The notes: generated by a model not told the origin, from the letters alone. A stretch of 64,000 nucleotides of DNA from an uncultured Lachnospiraceae bacterium (GCA_910578555.1 CAJTPS010000009.1:62001-126000), one strand, 5' to 3'; positions 51,122 to 60,492 are shown, counted from the first letter of the stretch. Program-made: numbers and translations.

Positions 51122-52303
51122 ATGAATGAATTAGAATTAAAATATGGCTGTAACCCGAATCAGAAGCCGTCGCGTATTTTTATGGCGGACGGGAGTGAAC
51201 TGCCGATCAGGGTGCTGAACGGGAAGCCGGGATATATTAATTTTCTGGATGCTTTTAACGGATGGCAGCTGGTAAAGGAATTGAAGAAAGCGACCGGGCT
51301 TCCGGCGGCTACGTCTTTTAAGCATGTATCTCCCGCGGGGGCGGCAGTGGGGCTGCCGCTTACGGATGTGGAGAAGAAAATCTACTGGGTGGATGATCTG
51401 GATATGGAATTCACACCTCTGGCAAATGCTTATGCGAGAGCGAGAGGTGCAGACAGAATGAGTTCTTTCGGCGATTTTATATCACTTTCTGATGTCTGTG
51501 ATGCGGCGACCGCTAAGATCATTAAGAGAGAAGTGTCCGACGGTGTGATCGCGCCGGGGTATGAGCCGGAGGCGCTGGAGATTCTGAAAGCGAAGAAAAA
51601 GGGCGGCTATAATGTCATTGAGATCGATGAGAATTATGTGCCGGAAGCGCTTGAGGTAAAGCAGGTATATGGGATCAGCTTTGAACAGGGCAGAAATGAG
51701 CTTAAGATTGATGATGCTTTTTTTAATAACATTGTGACGGAATCGAAGGACATGCCGGAACAGGCCAGGATCGATCTGGCGATTGCCATGATCACTTTGA
51801 AGTATACACAGTCCAATTCCGTATGCTATGTCAAAGGCGGACAGGCAATCGGCATCGGTGCGGGGCAGCAGTCCAGGATCCACTGCACCAGACTGGCGGG
51901 CTCCAAGGCGGATAACTGGTTTCTGAGGCAGTCTCCCAAAGTGCTCGGTCTGCAGTTCGTAGACGGTATCGGGCGCGCGGATCGGGACAATTCTATCGAT
52001 TTATACATCGGGGAAGATTATATGGACGTGCTGGCGGAAGGCGCATGGCAGAAGATCTTTAAGGTGAAACCGGAAGTGTTTACGAGAGAAGAGAAGCGGG
52101 CATGGCTGGATCAGATGAGTGATGTTGCGCTGGGTTCCGATGCTTTCTTCCCCTTCGGCGACAATATCGAGCGCGCGCATAAGAGCGGTGTAAAATATGT
52201 GGCCCAGCCGGGCGGCTCCGTGCGTGATGACAATGTGATAGAGACCTGCAACAAATATGGAATGACGATGTGCTTTACGGGTATTCGTCTCTTCCATCAT
52301 TAG
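51122..52303 (+). CDS. purH: AICAR transformylase (stand-alone PurH C-domain)
   Basis: Formyl transfer to AICAR, the last but one step of IMP synthesis. The 393-residue protein corresponds to the transformylase part of PurH: ELKYGCNPNQKPSRIF start, SFKHVSPAGAAVG with the catalytic Lys-His, SFGDFIS, NSVCYVKGGQAIGIGAGQQSRIHC, and FPFGDNIERAHKSGVKYVAQPGGSVRDDNVI. The cyclohydrolase domain is missing and is replaced by the PurO-type protein upstream. GAGGAG lies before the ATG. Confidence 0.96.
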   Translation: MNELELKYGCNPNQKPSRIFMADGSELPIRVLNGKPGYINFLDAFNGWQLVKELKKATGLPAATSFKHVSPAGAAVGLPLTDVEKKIYWVDDLDMEFTPLANAYARARGADRMSSFGDFISLSDVCDAATAKIIKREVSDGVIAPGYEPEALEILKAKKKGGYNVIEIDENYVPEALEVKQVYGISFEQGRNELKIDDAFFNNIVTESKDMPEQARIDLAIAMITLKYTQSNSVCYVKGGQAIGIGAGQQSRIHCTRLAGSKADNWFLRQSPKVLGLQFVDGIGRADRDNSIDLYIGEDYMDVLAEGAWQKIFKVKPEVFTREEKRAWLDQMSDVALGSDAFFPFGDNIERAHKSGVKYVAQPGGSVRDDNVIETCNKYGMTMCFTGIRLFHH

Positions 52304-52319
52304 AAGGATTTTTTGTGAC

Positions 52320-52352
52320 GGCTGCTGCATGGAATGAACGAATGCGGCAGCC
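52320..52352 (+). terminator. Hairpin after purH
   Basis: GGCTGCTGCAT pairs with ATGCGGCAGCC. The T-run after it is poor, so efficiency is uncertain. Confidence 0.5.
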
Positions 52353-52383
52353 TGATTAATTTACGAAACACATCCCATACAAA

Positions 52384-52412
52384 TTGATTTTTCCTTTTGA
52401 TAGTGTTATTAT
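52384..52412 (+). promoter_or_regulatory. Promoter of ptb-buk
   Basis: TTGATT (52384) and TATTAT (52407) with 17-bp spacing, 54 bp before the ptb ATG. Confidence 0.6.
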
Positions 52413-52465
52413 TTTAACGATGGGATTATCACAGCGAAAATTAGACAAAGGAGTGGAATGGTGAG

Positions 52466-53386
52466 ATGAGTAAGAGTTTTGATGATCTGTTATCTAAAGT
52501 ATCCGAGTGCAGCATCAAGAAAGTTGCGGTTGCAGTTGCACAGGACAGTGCGGTGCTGGAAGCGGTGGTCGCGGCGAAAGAGCGCAACATTGCAGAGGCG
52601 ATTCTGGTCGGTGATGAGGATAAGATTAAAGAGGTAGCCGCGGCTGACAATGTTGACATCAGCGGTTTTGAGATCATTGACGAGAAGGATGATTACACGG
52701 CGGCTCTTAAGGCGGTAGAGCTGGTTCATCAGGGGAAGGCCGACATGTACATGAAAGGCCTGATCGACACGAAATCATTCTTAAAGAGCGTACTGGATAA
52801 AGAAGTAGGTTTGAGAACCGGTAAGGCGTTATCCCATGTGTGCGTTTTTGAGGTAGAAGGGATCGATCATCTATTGTTCCTGACAGACGTTGCGTTTATG
52901 ACATATCCGTCGCTTGAAGACAAGGTACATATTATTGAGAATACGGTAGATGTCTGCCATGCGTGCGGCATTCCGAATCCGAAGGTGGCGCCCCTTGCGG
53001 CGGTAGAAGTTGTTAATCCGAAGATGCCTGTAACCGTAGATGCAGAAGAACTTACGAAAATGTGTGCGGAAGGTAAGATCACAGGTTGTGTTGTAGACGG
53101 GCCGCTCTCTTTAGACCTCGCGATTGATCCGGAAGCGGCAAAACATAAAGGCGCAGAAGGCAGAAAGATCGTCGGCGATGCCGATGTGCTTCTTTTCCCT
53201 GACATTCATGCGGGTAATCTGGTGTACAAGTGTCTGGTACATACGGCTAAGGTTAAGAACGGTAATATCCTGACCGGCACGAAGGCTCCGGTCATTTTGA
53301 CATCCCGTTCCGATGATTTTGAGACGAAGGTAAATTCTCTGGCGCTTGGTGCGGTTATGGCAGGTGCAATGGCTAAGATGAATTAG
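52466..53386 (+). CDS. ptb: Phosphate butyryltransferase
   Basis: Converts butyryl-CoA and phosphate to butyryl-phosphate. The 306-residue protein has the Pta/Ptb fold with AEAILVGDEDKIKE, MKGLIDTKSFLKSVLD, DVAFMTYPSLEDK, VDGPLSLDLAID, and DADVLLFPDIHAGNLVYKCL. The Ptb assignment over phosphotransacetylase rests on its length and linkage to a butyrate-kinase gene 12 bp downstream. Together they yield ATP during fermentation. Confidence 0.93.
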   Translation: MSKSFDDLLSKVSECSIKKVAVAVAQDSAVLEAVVAAKERNIAEAILVGDEDKIKEVAAADNVDISGFEIIDEKDDYTAALKAVELVHQGKADMYMKGLIDTKSFLKSVLDKEVGLRTGKALSHVCVFEVEGIDHLLFLTDVAFMTYPSLEDKVHIIENTVDVCHACGIPNPKVAPLAAVEVVNPKMPVTVDAEELTKMCAEGKITGCVVDGPLSLDLAIDPEAAKHKGAEGRKIVGDADVLLFPDIHAGNLVYKCLVHTAKVKNGNILTGTKAPVILTSRSDDFETKVNSLALGAVMAGAMAKMN

Positions 53387-53398
53387 GAGGTAAGTGAT

Positions 53399-54466
53399 AT
53401 GGCAGTCAAAAGTTTAATTATTAATCCGGGTTCTACCTCTACAAAGATCGGGGTGTTTGAGGATGAAACTCTACTCTTTGAGGAGACTTTAAGACATTCT
53501 ACGGAAGAGATTGCACAGTATGCGTCTATCGTAGACCAGAAAGATTTTCGCAAGAACATTATTATCAATCTTTTAAAGGAAAAAGACTTTGATATCAATT
53601 CCCTGAACATGGTTGTGGGACGCGGCGGTATGCTCAAACCCATTCCCGGCGGTACATACGCGGTCAGCGATGATCTTCTGGAGGATTTGAAAATAGGAAA
53701 GCAGGGACAGCATGCCTCTAATCTGGGCGGTATCCTGGCGAGAGAAATCGGTGATTCCATCGGAGCACCCTCATATATTGTGGATCCGGTTGTGGTGGAT
53801 GAGTTAGAGCCCGTTTCACGTTATTCAGGCGTACCGGAACTTCCGAGAACGAGTGTGTTTCATGCATTGAATCAGAAAGCGGTAGCAAAACGTTATGCCA
53901 AGGAGCAGGGAAAAGATTATACGGCCTTGAATCTGATCGTAGTGCATATGGGAGGCGGCGTATCCGTAGGCGCTCATAAGGCAGGCAAGGTCATTGATGT
54001 ATTTAATGCATTAGACGGCGACGGCGCTTTTTCTCCTGAGAGAGCAGGCGCGGTTCCCAGCGGTGCGCTGATTAAGATGTGCTTCTCCGGACAGTACAGT
54101 GAGAAGGAAGTATACAAGAAGATTGTGGGCGGAGGCGGTTTCAACGCATACTGCGGCACCAACGATATGCGTGATGTCGATAAGATGGTGGACGGCGGCG
54201 ACACCAAGGCCAAAGAAATCCGCGATGCGTTTATCAGACAGGTGTCCAAAGATATCGGTTCCATGGCATGTGTGCTGGAAGGCAAGGTTGACCAGATCGT
54301 GGTGACCGGCGGGATCGCGTACGATAAAGCTGTAGTGGAAGGTCTTAAGGAGCAGGCGGGCTGGATCGCACCCATGACGGTATATCCGGGTGAGGATGAG
54401 CTGCTGGCGCTTGTGCAGGGCGGACTGCGTGTACTAAGCGGCGAAGAGAAGGCTATGGTGTATTAG
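53399..54466 (+). CDS. buk: Butyrate kinase
   Basis: Makes butyrate and ATP from butyryl-phosphate. The 355-residue protein is of the acetate/butyrate-kinase part of the ASKHA fold: IINPGSTSTKIGVFE (phosphate-1 loop), VGRGGMLKPIPGGTYAV, VVHMGGGVSVGAHKAGKVID, and QIVVTGGIAYDK. GGAGG lies upstream. Its presence suggests butyrate formation by the kinase route, known in Coprococcus and other Lachnospiraceae; branched-chain acyl substrates cannot be excluded. Confidence 0.95.
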   Translation: MAVKSLIINPGSTSTKIGVFEDETLLFEETLRHSTEEIAQYASIVDQKDFRKNIIINLLKEKDFDINSLNMVVGRGGMLKPIPGGTYAVSDDLLEDLKIGKQGQHASNLGGILAREIGDSIGAPSYIVDPVVVDELEPVSRYSGVPELPRTSVFHALNQKAVAKRYAKEQGKDYTALNLIVVHMGGGVSVGAHKAGKVIDVFNALDGDGAFSPERAGAVPSGALIKMCFSGQYSEKEVYKKIVGGGGFNAYCGTNDMRDVDKMVDGGDTKAKEIRDAFIRQVSKDIGSMACVLEGKVDQIVVTGGIAYDKAVVEGLKEQAGWIAPMTVYPGEDELLALVQGGLRVLSGEEKAMVY

Positions 54467-54493
54467 TGTGAGGAAGAACTTTCAATAAATAAG

Positions 54494-54529
54494 AATATCC
54501 GGCAGAGAGAGCGTGCTCTGCCGGATATT
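54494..54529 (+). terminator. Terminator of ptb-buk
   Basis: AATATCCGGCAGAG pairs perfectly with CTCTGCCGGATATT around an 8-nt loop; a short T-stretch follows. Confidence 0.85.
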
Positions 54530-54540
54530 TTGCTGTCTAG

Positions 54541-54699
54541 TTCTTTAGCGGTCGAAGGTACCTTCTCAATGGCGGGCTGGATTATGAAGCGGCAGAGACT
54601 CTTTATCGTATGAATGCAGATGAGCAGATCCGGAAAAACAGAGGTGAAAACCCGTCTCTGCCGGGACGGCTGACTTTAACAGTTGAATTTACCTTGTAA
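54541..54699 (+). pseudogene. Possible gene remnant between buk and secA
   Basis: A 52-codon open frame between stops, without start codon or ribosome site, ending at 54697-54699. Its codon choice looks protein-like (for example GGLDYEAAETLYRMNADEQI, then a Pro-Gly-Arg-Leu-Thr strand). No family is recognised. The secA promoter overlaps its end. The rest of the gap 54467-54895 contains the terminator and the promoter. Confidence 0.3.
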
Positions 54700-54711
54700 A
54701 TCTGGTAAAAT
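54683..54711 (+). promoter_or_regulatory. Promoter of secA
   Basis: TTGAAT (54683) and TAAAAT (54706) with 17-bp spacing. It gives a leader of about 180 nt. Confidence 0.6.
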
Positions 54712-54895
54712 ATACGTTGGTGTTTTGTAGCCGCATAACAAAAGCATTTGCGGATATTCCTATAGGATGGATTTGACGACTGCAGCAATGAACATCGATA
54801 CAAAGTGAAACAGATTTACAGATCATGGAAAGTGAAAGTAGGCAAGTTGCGTATTTGATACGGCATGTATTTGATACACGGAAGCGAGGCAGTAT

Positions 54896-57460
54896 ATGGG
54901 TGTAGTACAGAAAATATTTGGCACACACAGTGAAAGGGAAATTAAGCGTATCGAGGGTCTGGTCAATAAGATCGAATCCCTCCGTCCGGCTATGATGGAT
55001 CTGACGGATGATCAGCTGCGTGACAAGACAAAAGAATATAAGAAAAGACTGACGGAAGGGGAGACTTTGGATGACTTACTGCCGGAAGCATATGCTACGG
55101 TACGTGAGGCGGCGAGAAGGATTCTCAATACAGAACATTACAGAGTACAGTTGATCGGCGGCATTATTCTGCATCAGGGGCGGATTGCCGAGATGCGTAC
55201 CGGTGAAGGTAAGACACAGACCTGTCTGCTTCCGGCTTATCTGAATGCATTGGAAGGGAAAGGCGTGCATGTTGTTACGGTCAATGATTATCTGGCGAAG
55301 CGTGATGCGGAGTGGATGGGACAGGTACACGAATTTCTGGGATTAAAAGTCGGAGTCGTACTCAATGACATGAAATCCGAGGAACGCAGAGAGGCATATA
55401 ACTGCGATATCACGTACGTGACCAACAACGAACTGGGATTTGATTATCTGCGTGATAACATGGTTATTTATAAAGAACAGCTTGTGCTCCGGGACTTGCA
55501 CTATGCTATTATCGATGAGGTGGATTCGGTGCTGATCGATGAGGCGCGTACACCGCTTATCATTTCCGGGCAGAGCGGCAAGTCTACGAAACTGTATGAG
55601 GCATGTGATATTCTGGCCAGACAGCTTACCCGCGGCGAAGATATGGAAGAACTCTCCAAGATGGATGCCATTATGGGCGTGGAACGAGAAGAGACGGGAG
55701 ACTTTATCGTCAATGAGAAGGATAAAGTTGTGAATCTGACGGCACAGGGTGTGGCAAAAGTGGAGCGTTTCTTCCAGATCGAGAATCTGGCTGATCCGGA
55801 GAATCTGGAGATTCAGCACAATATTATTCTTGCGCTCAGAGCGCACAACCTGATGTTCCGCGATCAGGATTACGTGGTGAAGGACGATCAGGTACTGATC
55901 GTCGATGAATTTACCGGACGTATTATGCCGGGACGCCGTTATTCGGACGGTCTGCATCAGGCGATCGAGGCGAAGGAACATGTGAAGGTAAAGCGTGAGA
56001 GCAAGACGCTGGCGACCATCACCTTCCAGAATTTCTTTAATAAATTTGAAAAAAAAGCCGGTATGACAGGTACGGCGCTTACCGAAGAAAAAGAGTTTCG
56101 CGATATTTACGGTATGGATGTCGTGGAGATTCCAACAAACAAACCGGTTGCCCGATTAGATCATCAGGACAGCGTCTATAAGACGAGAAGGGAGAAGCTG
56201 GGTGCCATTGTGGAAGCAGTGAAGGAGGCGCATGCGAAGGGACAGCCGATTCTGGTGGGTACCATCAATATTGACGCTTCCGAGGAGTTAAGTACGCTTC
56301 TTAAGAAAAACGGTATTGAACACAAGGTATTGAACGCGAAATTCCATGAGATGGAAGCGGAGATTGTAGCGGATGCCGGTATACATGGGGCGGTGACCAT
56401 CGCTACCAACATGGCGGGTCGTGGTACGGATATTAAGCTGGACGAAGAGGCGAGAGCGGCCGGAGGACTGATGATTATCGGTACAGAGCGGCATGAGTCC
56501 AGACGTATTGACAACCAGCTGCGCGGCCGAAGCGGACGTCAGGGCGATCCGGGCGAATCCAGATTCTATATTTCGCTGGAAGACGATCTTATGAGGCTAT
56601 TCGGTTCTGACAGAATGATTACAATGTTTAATGCGCTCGGTATTCCGGACGGGCAGGAGATTGAGCATAAGGCATTGACAAAAGCGATTGAGTCGGCACA
56701 GAAGAAGATTGAGAATAACAACTTTGGCATCAGAAAGAGTCTGCTTGAGTATGATCAGGTCATGAATGAACAGAGAGAGATCATATACGAGGAGAGAAGA
56801 CGCGTCTTAAACGGCGAGAGTATGCGTGATGCCATCTACAAGATGATTACGGATATTACGGAAGACTGCGTGGATATCTGCATCGGTGATGATACGGATT
56901 TTGACGAGTGGGATTTTAATGAGTTAAATACGCTGCTTCTGCCGACGGTGCCAGTTAAGCCGCTTCACGCGAACCGCGTGCTGAAACCGAAGAAAAACAG
57001 TCTGAAGCAGCAGTTGAAAGAGGAAGCAGTCAAGCTGTATGAGAGCAAAGAGGCAGAGTTTCCCGAACCGGAGGCAATCCGTGAAATTGAGCGCGTGATT
57101 CTGCTCAAGGTGATCGACAGGAAGTGGATGGATCATATAGACGATATGGAACAGCTCCGGCAGGGCGCAGGCTTACAGGCGTACGGACAGAAGGACCCTC
57201 TTGTGGAATATAAGCTGAACGGCTATGAGATGTTCGATGAAATGACGCAGAATATCAAAGAGGAAACCGTTCGTCTGCTCTTTAACGTTCGCATCGAGCA
57301 GAAGGTGGAGCGGGAGCAGGTCGCGAAGGTGACAGGAACCAATAAAGACGATACGCTGCAGAAAGGTCCCGTGAAACGTATGGAGGCCAAGGTATATCCG
57401 AATGACCCGTGTCCCTGCGGTTCCGGCAAGAAGTACAAGCAGTGCTGCGGAAGAAAATAA
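54896..57460 (+). CDS. secA: Preprotein translocase ATPase SecA
   Basis: Motor of Sec-dependent protein export, 854 residues. NBD1 has Walker A MRTGEGKT (about residue 104) and DEVDSVLIDEARTPLIISG; NBD2 includes GTDIKLDEEARAAGGLMIIGTERHESRRIDNQLRGRSGRQGDPG. The C-terminus carries the zinc-binding CPCGSGKKYKQCC, which contacts SecB or ribosomes. It is followed by a structured repeat and prfB, a common secA-prfB gene order in Firmicutes. Confidence 0.98.
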   Translation: MGVVQKIFGTHSEREIKRIEGLVNKIESLRPAMMDLTDDQLRDKTKEYKKRLTEGETLDDLLPEAYATVREAARRILNTEHYRVQLIGGIILHQGRIAEMRTGEGKTQTCLLPAYLNALEGKGVHVVTVNDYLAKRDAEWMGQVHEFLGLKVGVVLNDMKSEERREAYNCDITYVTNNELGFDYLRDNMVIYKEQLVLRDLHYAIIDEVDSVLIDEARTPLIISGQSGKSTKLYEACDILARQLTRGEDMEELSKMDAIMGVEREETGDFIVNEKDKVVNLTAQGVAKVERFFQIENLADPENLEIQHNIILALRAHNLMFRDQDYVVKDDQVLIVDEFTGRIMPGRRYSDGLHQAIEAKEHVKVKRESKTLATITFQNFFNKFEKKAGMTGTALTEEKEFRDIYGMDVVEIPTNKPVARLDHQDSVYKTRREKLGAIVEAVKEAHAKGQPILVGTINIDASEELSTLLKKNGIEHKVLNAKFHEMEAEIVADAGIHGAVTIATNMAGRGTDIKLDEEARAAGGLMIIGTERHESRRIDNQLRGRSGRQGDPGESRFYISLEDDLMRLFGSDRMITMFNALGIPDGQEIEHKALTKAIESAQKKIENNNFGIRKSLLEYDQVMNEQREIIYEERRRVLNGESMRDAIYKMITDITEDCVDICIGDDTDFDEWDFNELNTLLLPTVPVKPLHANRVLKPKKNSLKQQLKEEAVKLYESKEAEFPEPEAIREIERVILLKVIDRKWMDHIDDMEQLRQGAGLQAYGQKDPLVEYKLNGYEMFDEMTQNIKEETVRLLFNVRIEQKVEREQVAKVTGTNKDDTLQKGPVKRMEAKVYPNDPCPCGSGKKYKQCCGRK

Positions 57461-57470
57461 TAAAACATGA

Positions 57471-57549
57471 AGTTATACTGAGACTGCAAAAAACGCAGTC
57501 CAAGTATAACTAAATCATGTTTGAGAGAATGCGAAAAGCATGCATTCTC
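57471..57549 (+). repeat. Structured intergenic repeat, GAGAATGC family (secA-prfB gap)
   Basis: AGTTATACT/AGTATAACT (57471-57511) encloses GACTGC/GCAGTC (57482-57500), followed by GAGAATGC (57525) / GCATTCTC (57542-57549). Nearly the same layout as the copy at 51025. Confidence 0.8.
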
Positions 57550-57588
57550 TGAATACAATCAAATTACATGAAAAGGTGGTGACGTTAA

Positions 57589-58696
57589 GTGGTAGAACTG
57601 GATAACATGAAATCCGAACTCTTGAGTTATGAAAGTCCCTTAGCGGAAGTGAGGGATTCACTTTGACTTAGAAAACAAGTCGAAGCGGATTGAAGAATTA
57701 GAGATGGAAATGCAGGCGCCGGACTTCTGGAACGATCCGGAGAAATCCAATCAGAAGATGCGGGAGTCCAAGGGCCTGAAAGATATCGTGGATACGATGA
57801 ACGCGCTCAGTGGTCAGTATGACGATATTCTGATGCTGATCGAGATGGGATACGAGGATAATGATCCCGCGGTCATACCGGATATTGAGGAGGAACTTAA
57901 GGAATTTAAAGAAACCTTTGAGAATATTCGTATCAGCACGCTGCTTTCGGGCGAGTATGACCGGAATAACGCAATCCTGAAGCTGAATGCGGGAGCGGGC
58001 GGCACGGAAAGCTGTGACTGGTGCAGTATGCTCTACCGTATGTATACGAGATGGGCGGAGCGCAAAGGATATGCCCTTGAGGTGCTGGATTATCTGGATG
58101 GTGACGAGGCCGGTATTAAATCGGTCACATTCCAGATCAATGGTGAAAATGCCTACGGTTATCTGAAATCGGAGAAGGGCGTTCACAGACTGGTGCGAAT
58201 CTCGCCCTTCAACGCGCAGGGTAAGAGACAGACATCCTTTGTGTCGCTGGACGTTATGCCGGATATTGAGGAAGACGTGGACGTGGAGATCAAGGATGAG
58301 GATATCCGAATTGATACCTACAGGAGCAGCGGTGCCGGGGGTCAGCATATTAATAAGACGTCTTCGGCGATCAGAATCACGCATTTCCCTACGGGAATCG
58401 TGGTGACCTGCCAGAATGAGCGTTCACAGTTCCAGAATAAAGATAAGGCGATGCAGATGCTGAAGGCAAAGCTTTATATGCTCAGGCAGGAGGAAAACGC
58501 GGAGAAGCTGTCCGACATACGCGGAGACGTGAAAGAGATCGGATGGGGCAATCAGATCCGCTCTTATGTTCTGCAGCCCTACACCATGGTGAAGGATCAC
58601 AGGACGGAAGAGGAATCGGGCAATGTGAACGCAGTGCTTGACGGCGGGATAGATCCTTTTATTAACGCATATCTGCGGTGGATCAACGCAGTGTAG
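57589..58696 (+). CDS. prfB: Peptide chain release factor 2 with programmed +1 frameshift
   Basis: Release factor that frees peptides at UGA and UAA stops. The first 25 codons run from GTG at 57589 (AAGGTGGTGA upstream) to CTT at 57661-57663, followed by an in-frame UGA. Shifting +1 (next codon GAC at 57665) opens the rest of the gene to 58696, for 368 residues in total, the normal RF2 length. The SPF recognition tripeptide lies in VRISPFNAQ, and the catalytic GGQ in SSGAGGQHIN. The full product is join 57589-57663 plus 57665-58696. Annotators may begin it wrongly at an internal ATG such as 57704. Confidence 0.96.
57652..57667 (+). promoter_or_regulatory. RF2 autoregulatory frameshift site
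   Basis: AGGGA acts as an internal Shine-Dalgarno 4 nt before the slippery CTT-TGA-C. Low RF2 gives pausing at UGA and a slip into the +1 frame. The distance is one base longer than in the Escherichia coli site. Confidence 0.92.
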
Positions 58697-58738
58697 CAGG
58701 CAGTGACATGTGCAAAAGTGTAAATGACGGGGAAATGG

Positions 58739-59458
58739 CTATCGCTTTTCTCTGACAAGATCCAGATAAAACTCTGCCAGTGTCGCATTCATGTAGGGAA
58801 GGACCCACAGCATGGCGATGCCGCAGGAGAGGATGCACGGAATCAGATAAGGCAGGAAACTGATATAGATGTACAACAGCTTAAGCCGGTGCCCTGCCGT
58901 CAGCCGCCGGCTTGCAGCGAGCAGTTCCCGTGGCGTATACTGCGGGAAATCATGCAACAGGAAAAACGCCTGTCCGTAGAACAGATTGATGATGAGCGGA
59001 ATTACCAGAGAGAGCAGGGCGGCTGCAGTATAGAGCAGCAGTTCCTGTGTCCCGGGCGGGTTGGGCAGCCGCGAGGCTGTGATGAATCTTGGAAGATCGA
59101 AAATGTATGTGAACAGGGCGATCCATGCCTGCACAAGGAGCGCTCTGTCCGGATAAAATCGAAAACCGTAGAAAGCATCGCTTACGGTCACATGCTGGCC
59201 GCAGGCGATTTTTAAGTAAAAATATGCGTTGCCGGAAGAAAATACTCCGGTCAAAACGGAGAGTGCGAAAGAAACTGCAATGTAAATGCATAATCCGGCA
59301 ATCGTGGTGGTATCCTCCACAAAGGACAATGCGGCAAGAGAGAAAAACATGGTGCTGACCGTTACGAGCAGCCATGCGCCGATAGCAGTTCCGTAGTGCC
59401 CGAACATATGCTCTTTTGCGGAAGCCTTCAGCTCCGCGGAAGATCGAAAAGAATTCAT
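58739..59458 (-). CDS. DUF975-family membrane protein
   Basis: A 239-residue protein with six membrane segments, the usual DUF975 start (SSAELKASAKEHMFGHYGTAIGAWLL) and C-terminal YIYISFLPYLIPCILSCGIAMLWVLPYMNATLAEFY. The family has no known function in Firmicutes. It is convergent with prfB and is transcribed from its own start. Confidence 0.85.
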   Translation of the reverse strand: MNSFRSSAELKASAKEHMFGHYGTAIGAWLLVTVSTMFFSLAALSFVEDTTTIAGLCIYIAVSFALSVLTGVFSSGNAYFYLKIACGQHVTVSDAFYGFRFYPDRALLVQAWIALFTYIFDLPRFITASRLPNPPGTQELLLYTAAALLSLVIPLIINLFYGQAFFLLHDFPQYTPRELLAASRRLTAGHRLKLLYIYISFLPYLIPCILSCGIAMLWVLPYMNATLAEFYLDLVREKR

Positions 59459-59488
59459 TTCAAAGACTCCAATCTGTATGTACCGCTA

Positions 59489-60034
59489 TCAGAACGCGGC
59501 ATCTAAATTCATGCCTCTGTATTTGCCGGCGGCATCGGAAGATTTCATTTCCTTCTGGTAAGGATTATCCTCATTATAATATTTGATCTGTGTTTTGGTA
59601 GTGCCTCCGGATACATAGGTGCGCCCGCATTCCGGACAGACGGAAGTGCGCAGTGATACATTGCAGGATACGACTTTGCCATTATCCTCAGAAGCTTTTT
59701 TGTAGGCATTATTCACATGCTCCTGCTCGTGGCTGCGCACACGGGAGGCGGCGGCGGAAGGATCGATATGGGAGGGCGCCTTAAAGGAAACATCTTCATC
59801 GGAACCGTCCTGATATTTGCGCTCGCTGCAGGTTTTACACTCTGCAGGCGAAGATTCCTTGCCGGCCTGTTTCTCGGTGGACTCACCGGGATTGCGAACG
59901 ATCACGCGTCCGCCTGTGGAACCGGCATCTGTCCCCGTACTGACAGCTGCTTCATGAGCGGGAGAGTCTGCACCTGTGCCCGCATTCGTATAGGAAACAG
60001 GATTACCGTAAGTGTTCAGGATTCCATTGATCAT
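59489..60034 (-). CDS. SprA-related putative metalloprotease
   Basis: A 181-residue protein. After a Gly/Thr/Ser-rich 60-residue region come CKTCSERKYQDGSDE and SHEQEHVNNAYKKA, which contains an HExxH zinc-protease motif (His-Glu-Gln-Glu-His), and a Cys pair CPECGRTYV. This pattern matches the SprA-related family (PF12118) as remembered. The start at 60034 (ATGATCAATGGA) is preferred; an ATG six codons earlier is possible. No signal peptide is seen, so it could be cytoplasmic. The substrate is unknown. Confidence 0.75.
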   Translation of the reverse strand: MINGILNTYGNPVSYTNAGTGADSPAHEAAVSTGTDAGSTGGRVIVRNPGESTEKQAGKESSPAECKTCSERKYQDGSDEDVSFKAPSHIDPSAAASRVRSHEQEHVNNAYKKASEDNGKVVSCNVSLRTSVCPECGRTYVSGGTTKTQIKYYNEDNPYQKEMKSSDAAGKYRGMNLDAAF

Positions 60035-60066
60035 ATTGCACCATCCTCTCATTATTATACAGAAAT

Positions 60067-60492
60067 TTACCGATAAAAGCTTTGGGGATAAGGTATTTCC
60101 TCCCCGTTTAAAATTGCGTTGATGATTTCTTCATAAGTCATGCCGTACTGTTCTTTAATCAGTTCGTTTGCCTTCTCTAAGACCTGCGGGTCTGTTCTGA
60201 CTGCATGGTAAGTTGAGCCGATGAGGAGACAGTTAAACATGATGCCCGCCGCCGCACAGATCATGCCGATCCTGGCTTTGGCAGAAGCATGTGCGGCTGT
60301 TCCTCTGGATAACAGCGCCAGTACAACGCTGATGCTGCCGAGGATAAAGGCCGGGTAAAGTGTAAATGTTGCGCACATAACGATGGCAAGAATGCCTAAA
60401 ACCATTGCCGCAGTTGCCAGAGTATCTCCGTTCGGTCTTGATGGCGGCGGGCAGGGTCTGTTTGTATAGGGATTGTATGGTTGTGATTCCAT
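60067..60492 (-). CDS. DUF4190-like small membrane protein
   Basis: A 141-residue protein with a proline-rich N-terminus (about 20 residues), then two to three membrane segments (TAAMVLGILAIVMCATFTLYPAFILGSISVVLALLS) and a soluble tail including QYGMTYEEIINAIL. The layout resembles DUF4190 proteins of Clostridia. GGAGAT lies upstream. Its function is unknown. It ends 33 bp before the start of the SprA-related gene in the same direction. Confidence 0.72.
   Translation of the reverse strand: MESQPYNPYTNRPCPPPSRPNGDTLATAAMVLGILAIVMCATFTLYPAFILGSISVVLALLSRGTAAHASAKARIGMICAAAGIMFNCLLIGSTYHAVRTDPQVLEKANELIKEQYGMTYEEIINAILNGEEIPYPQSFYR

Noticed and set aside
57704..58696. A short RF2 starting at 57704
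   Set aside because: The frameshift site and the 25-codon upstream segment restore the full-length family protein.
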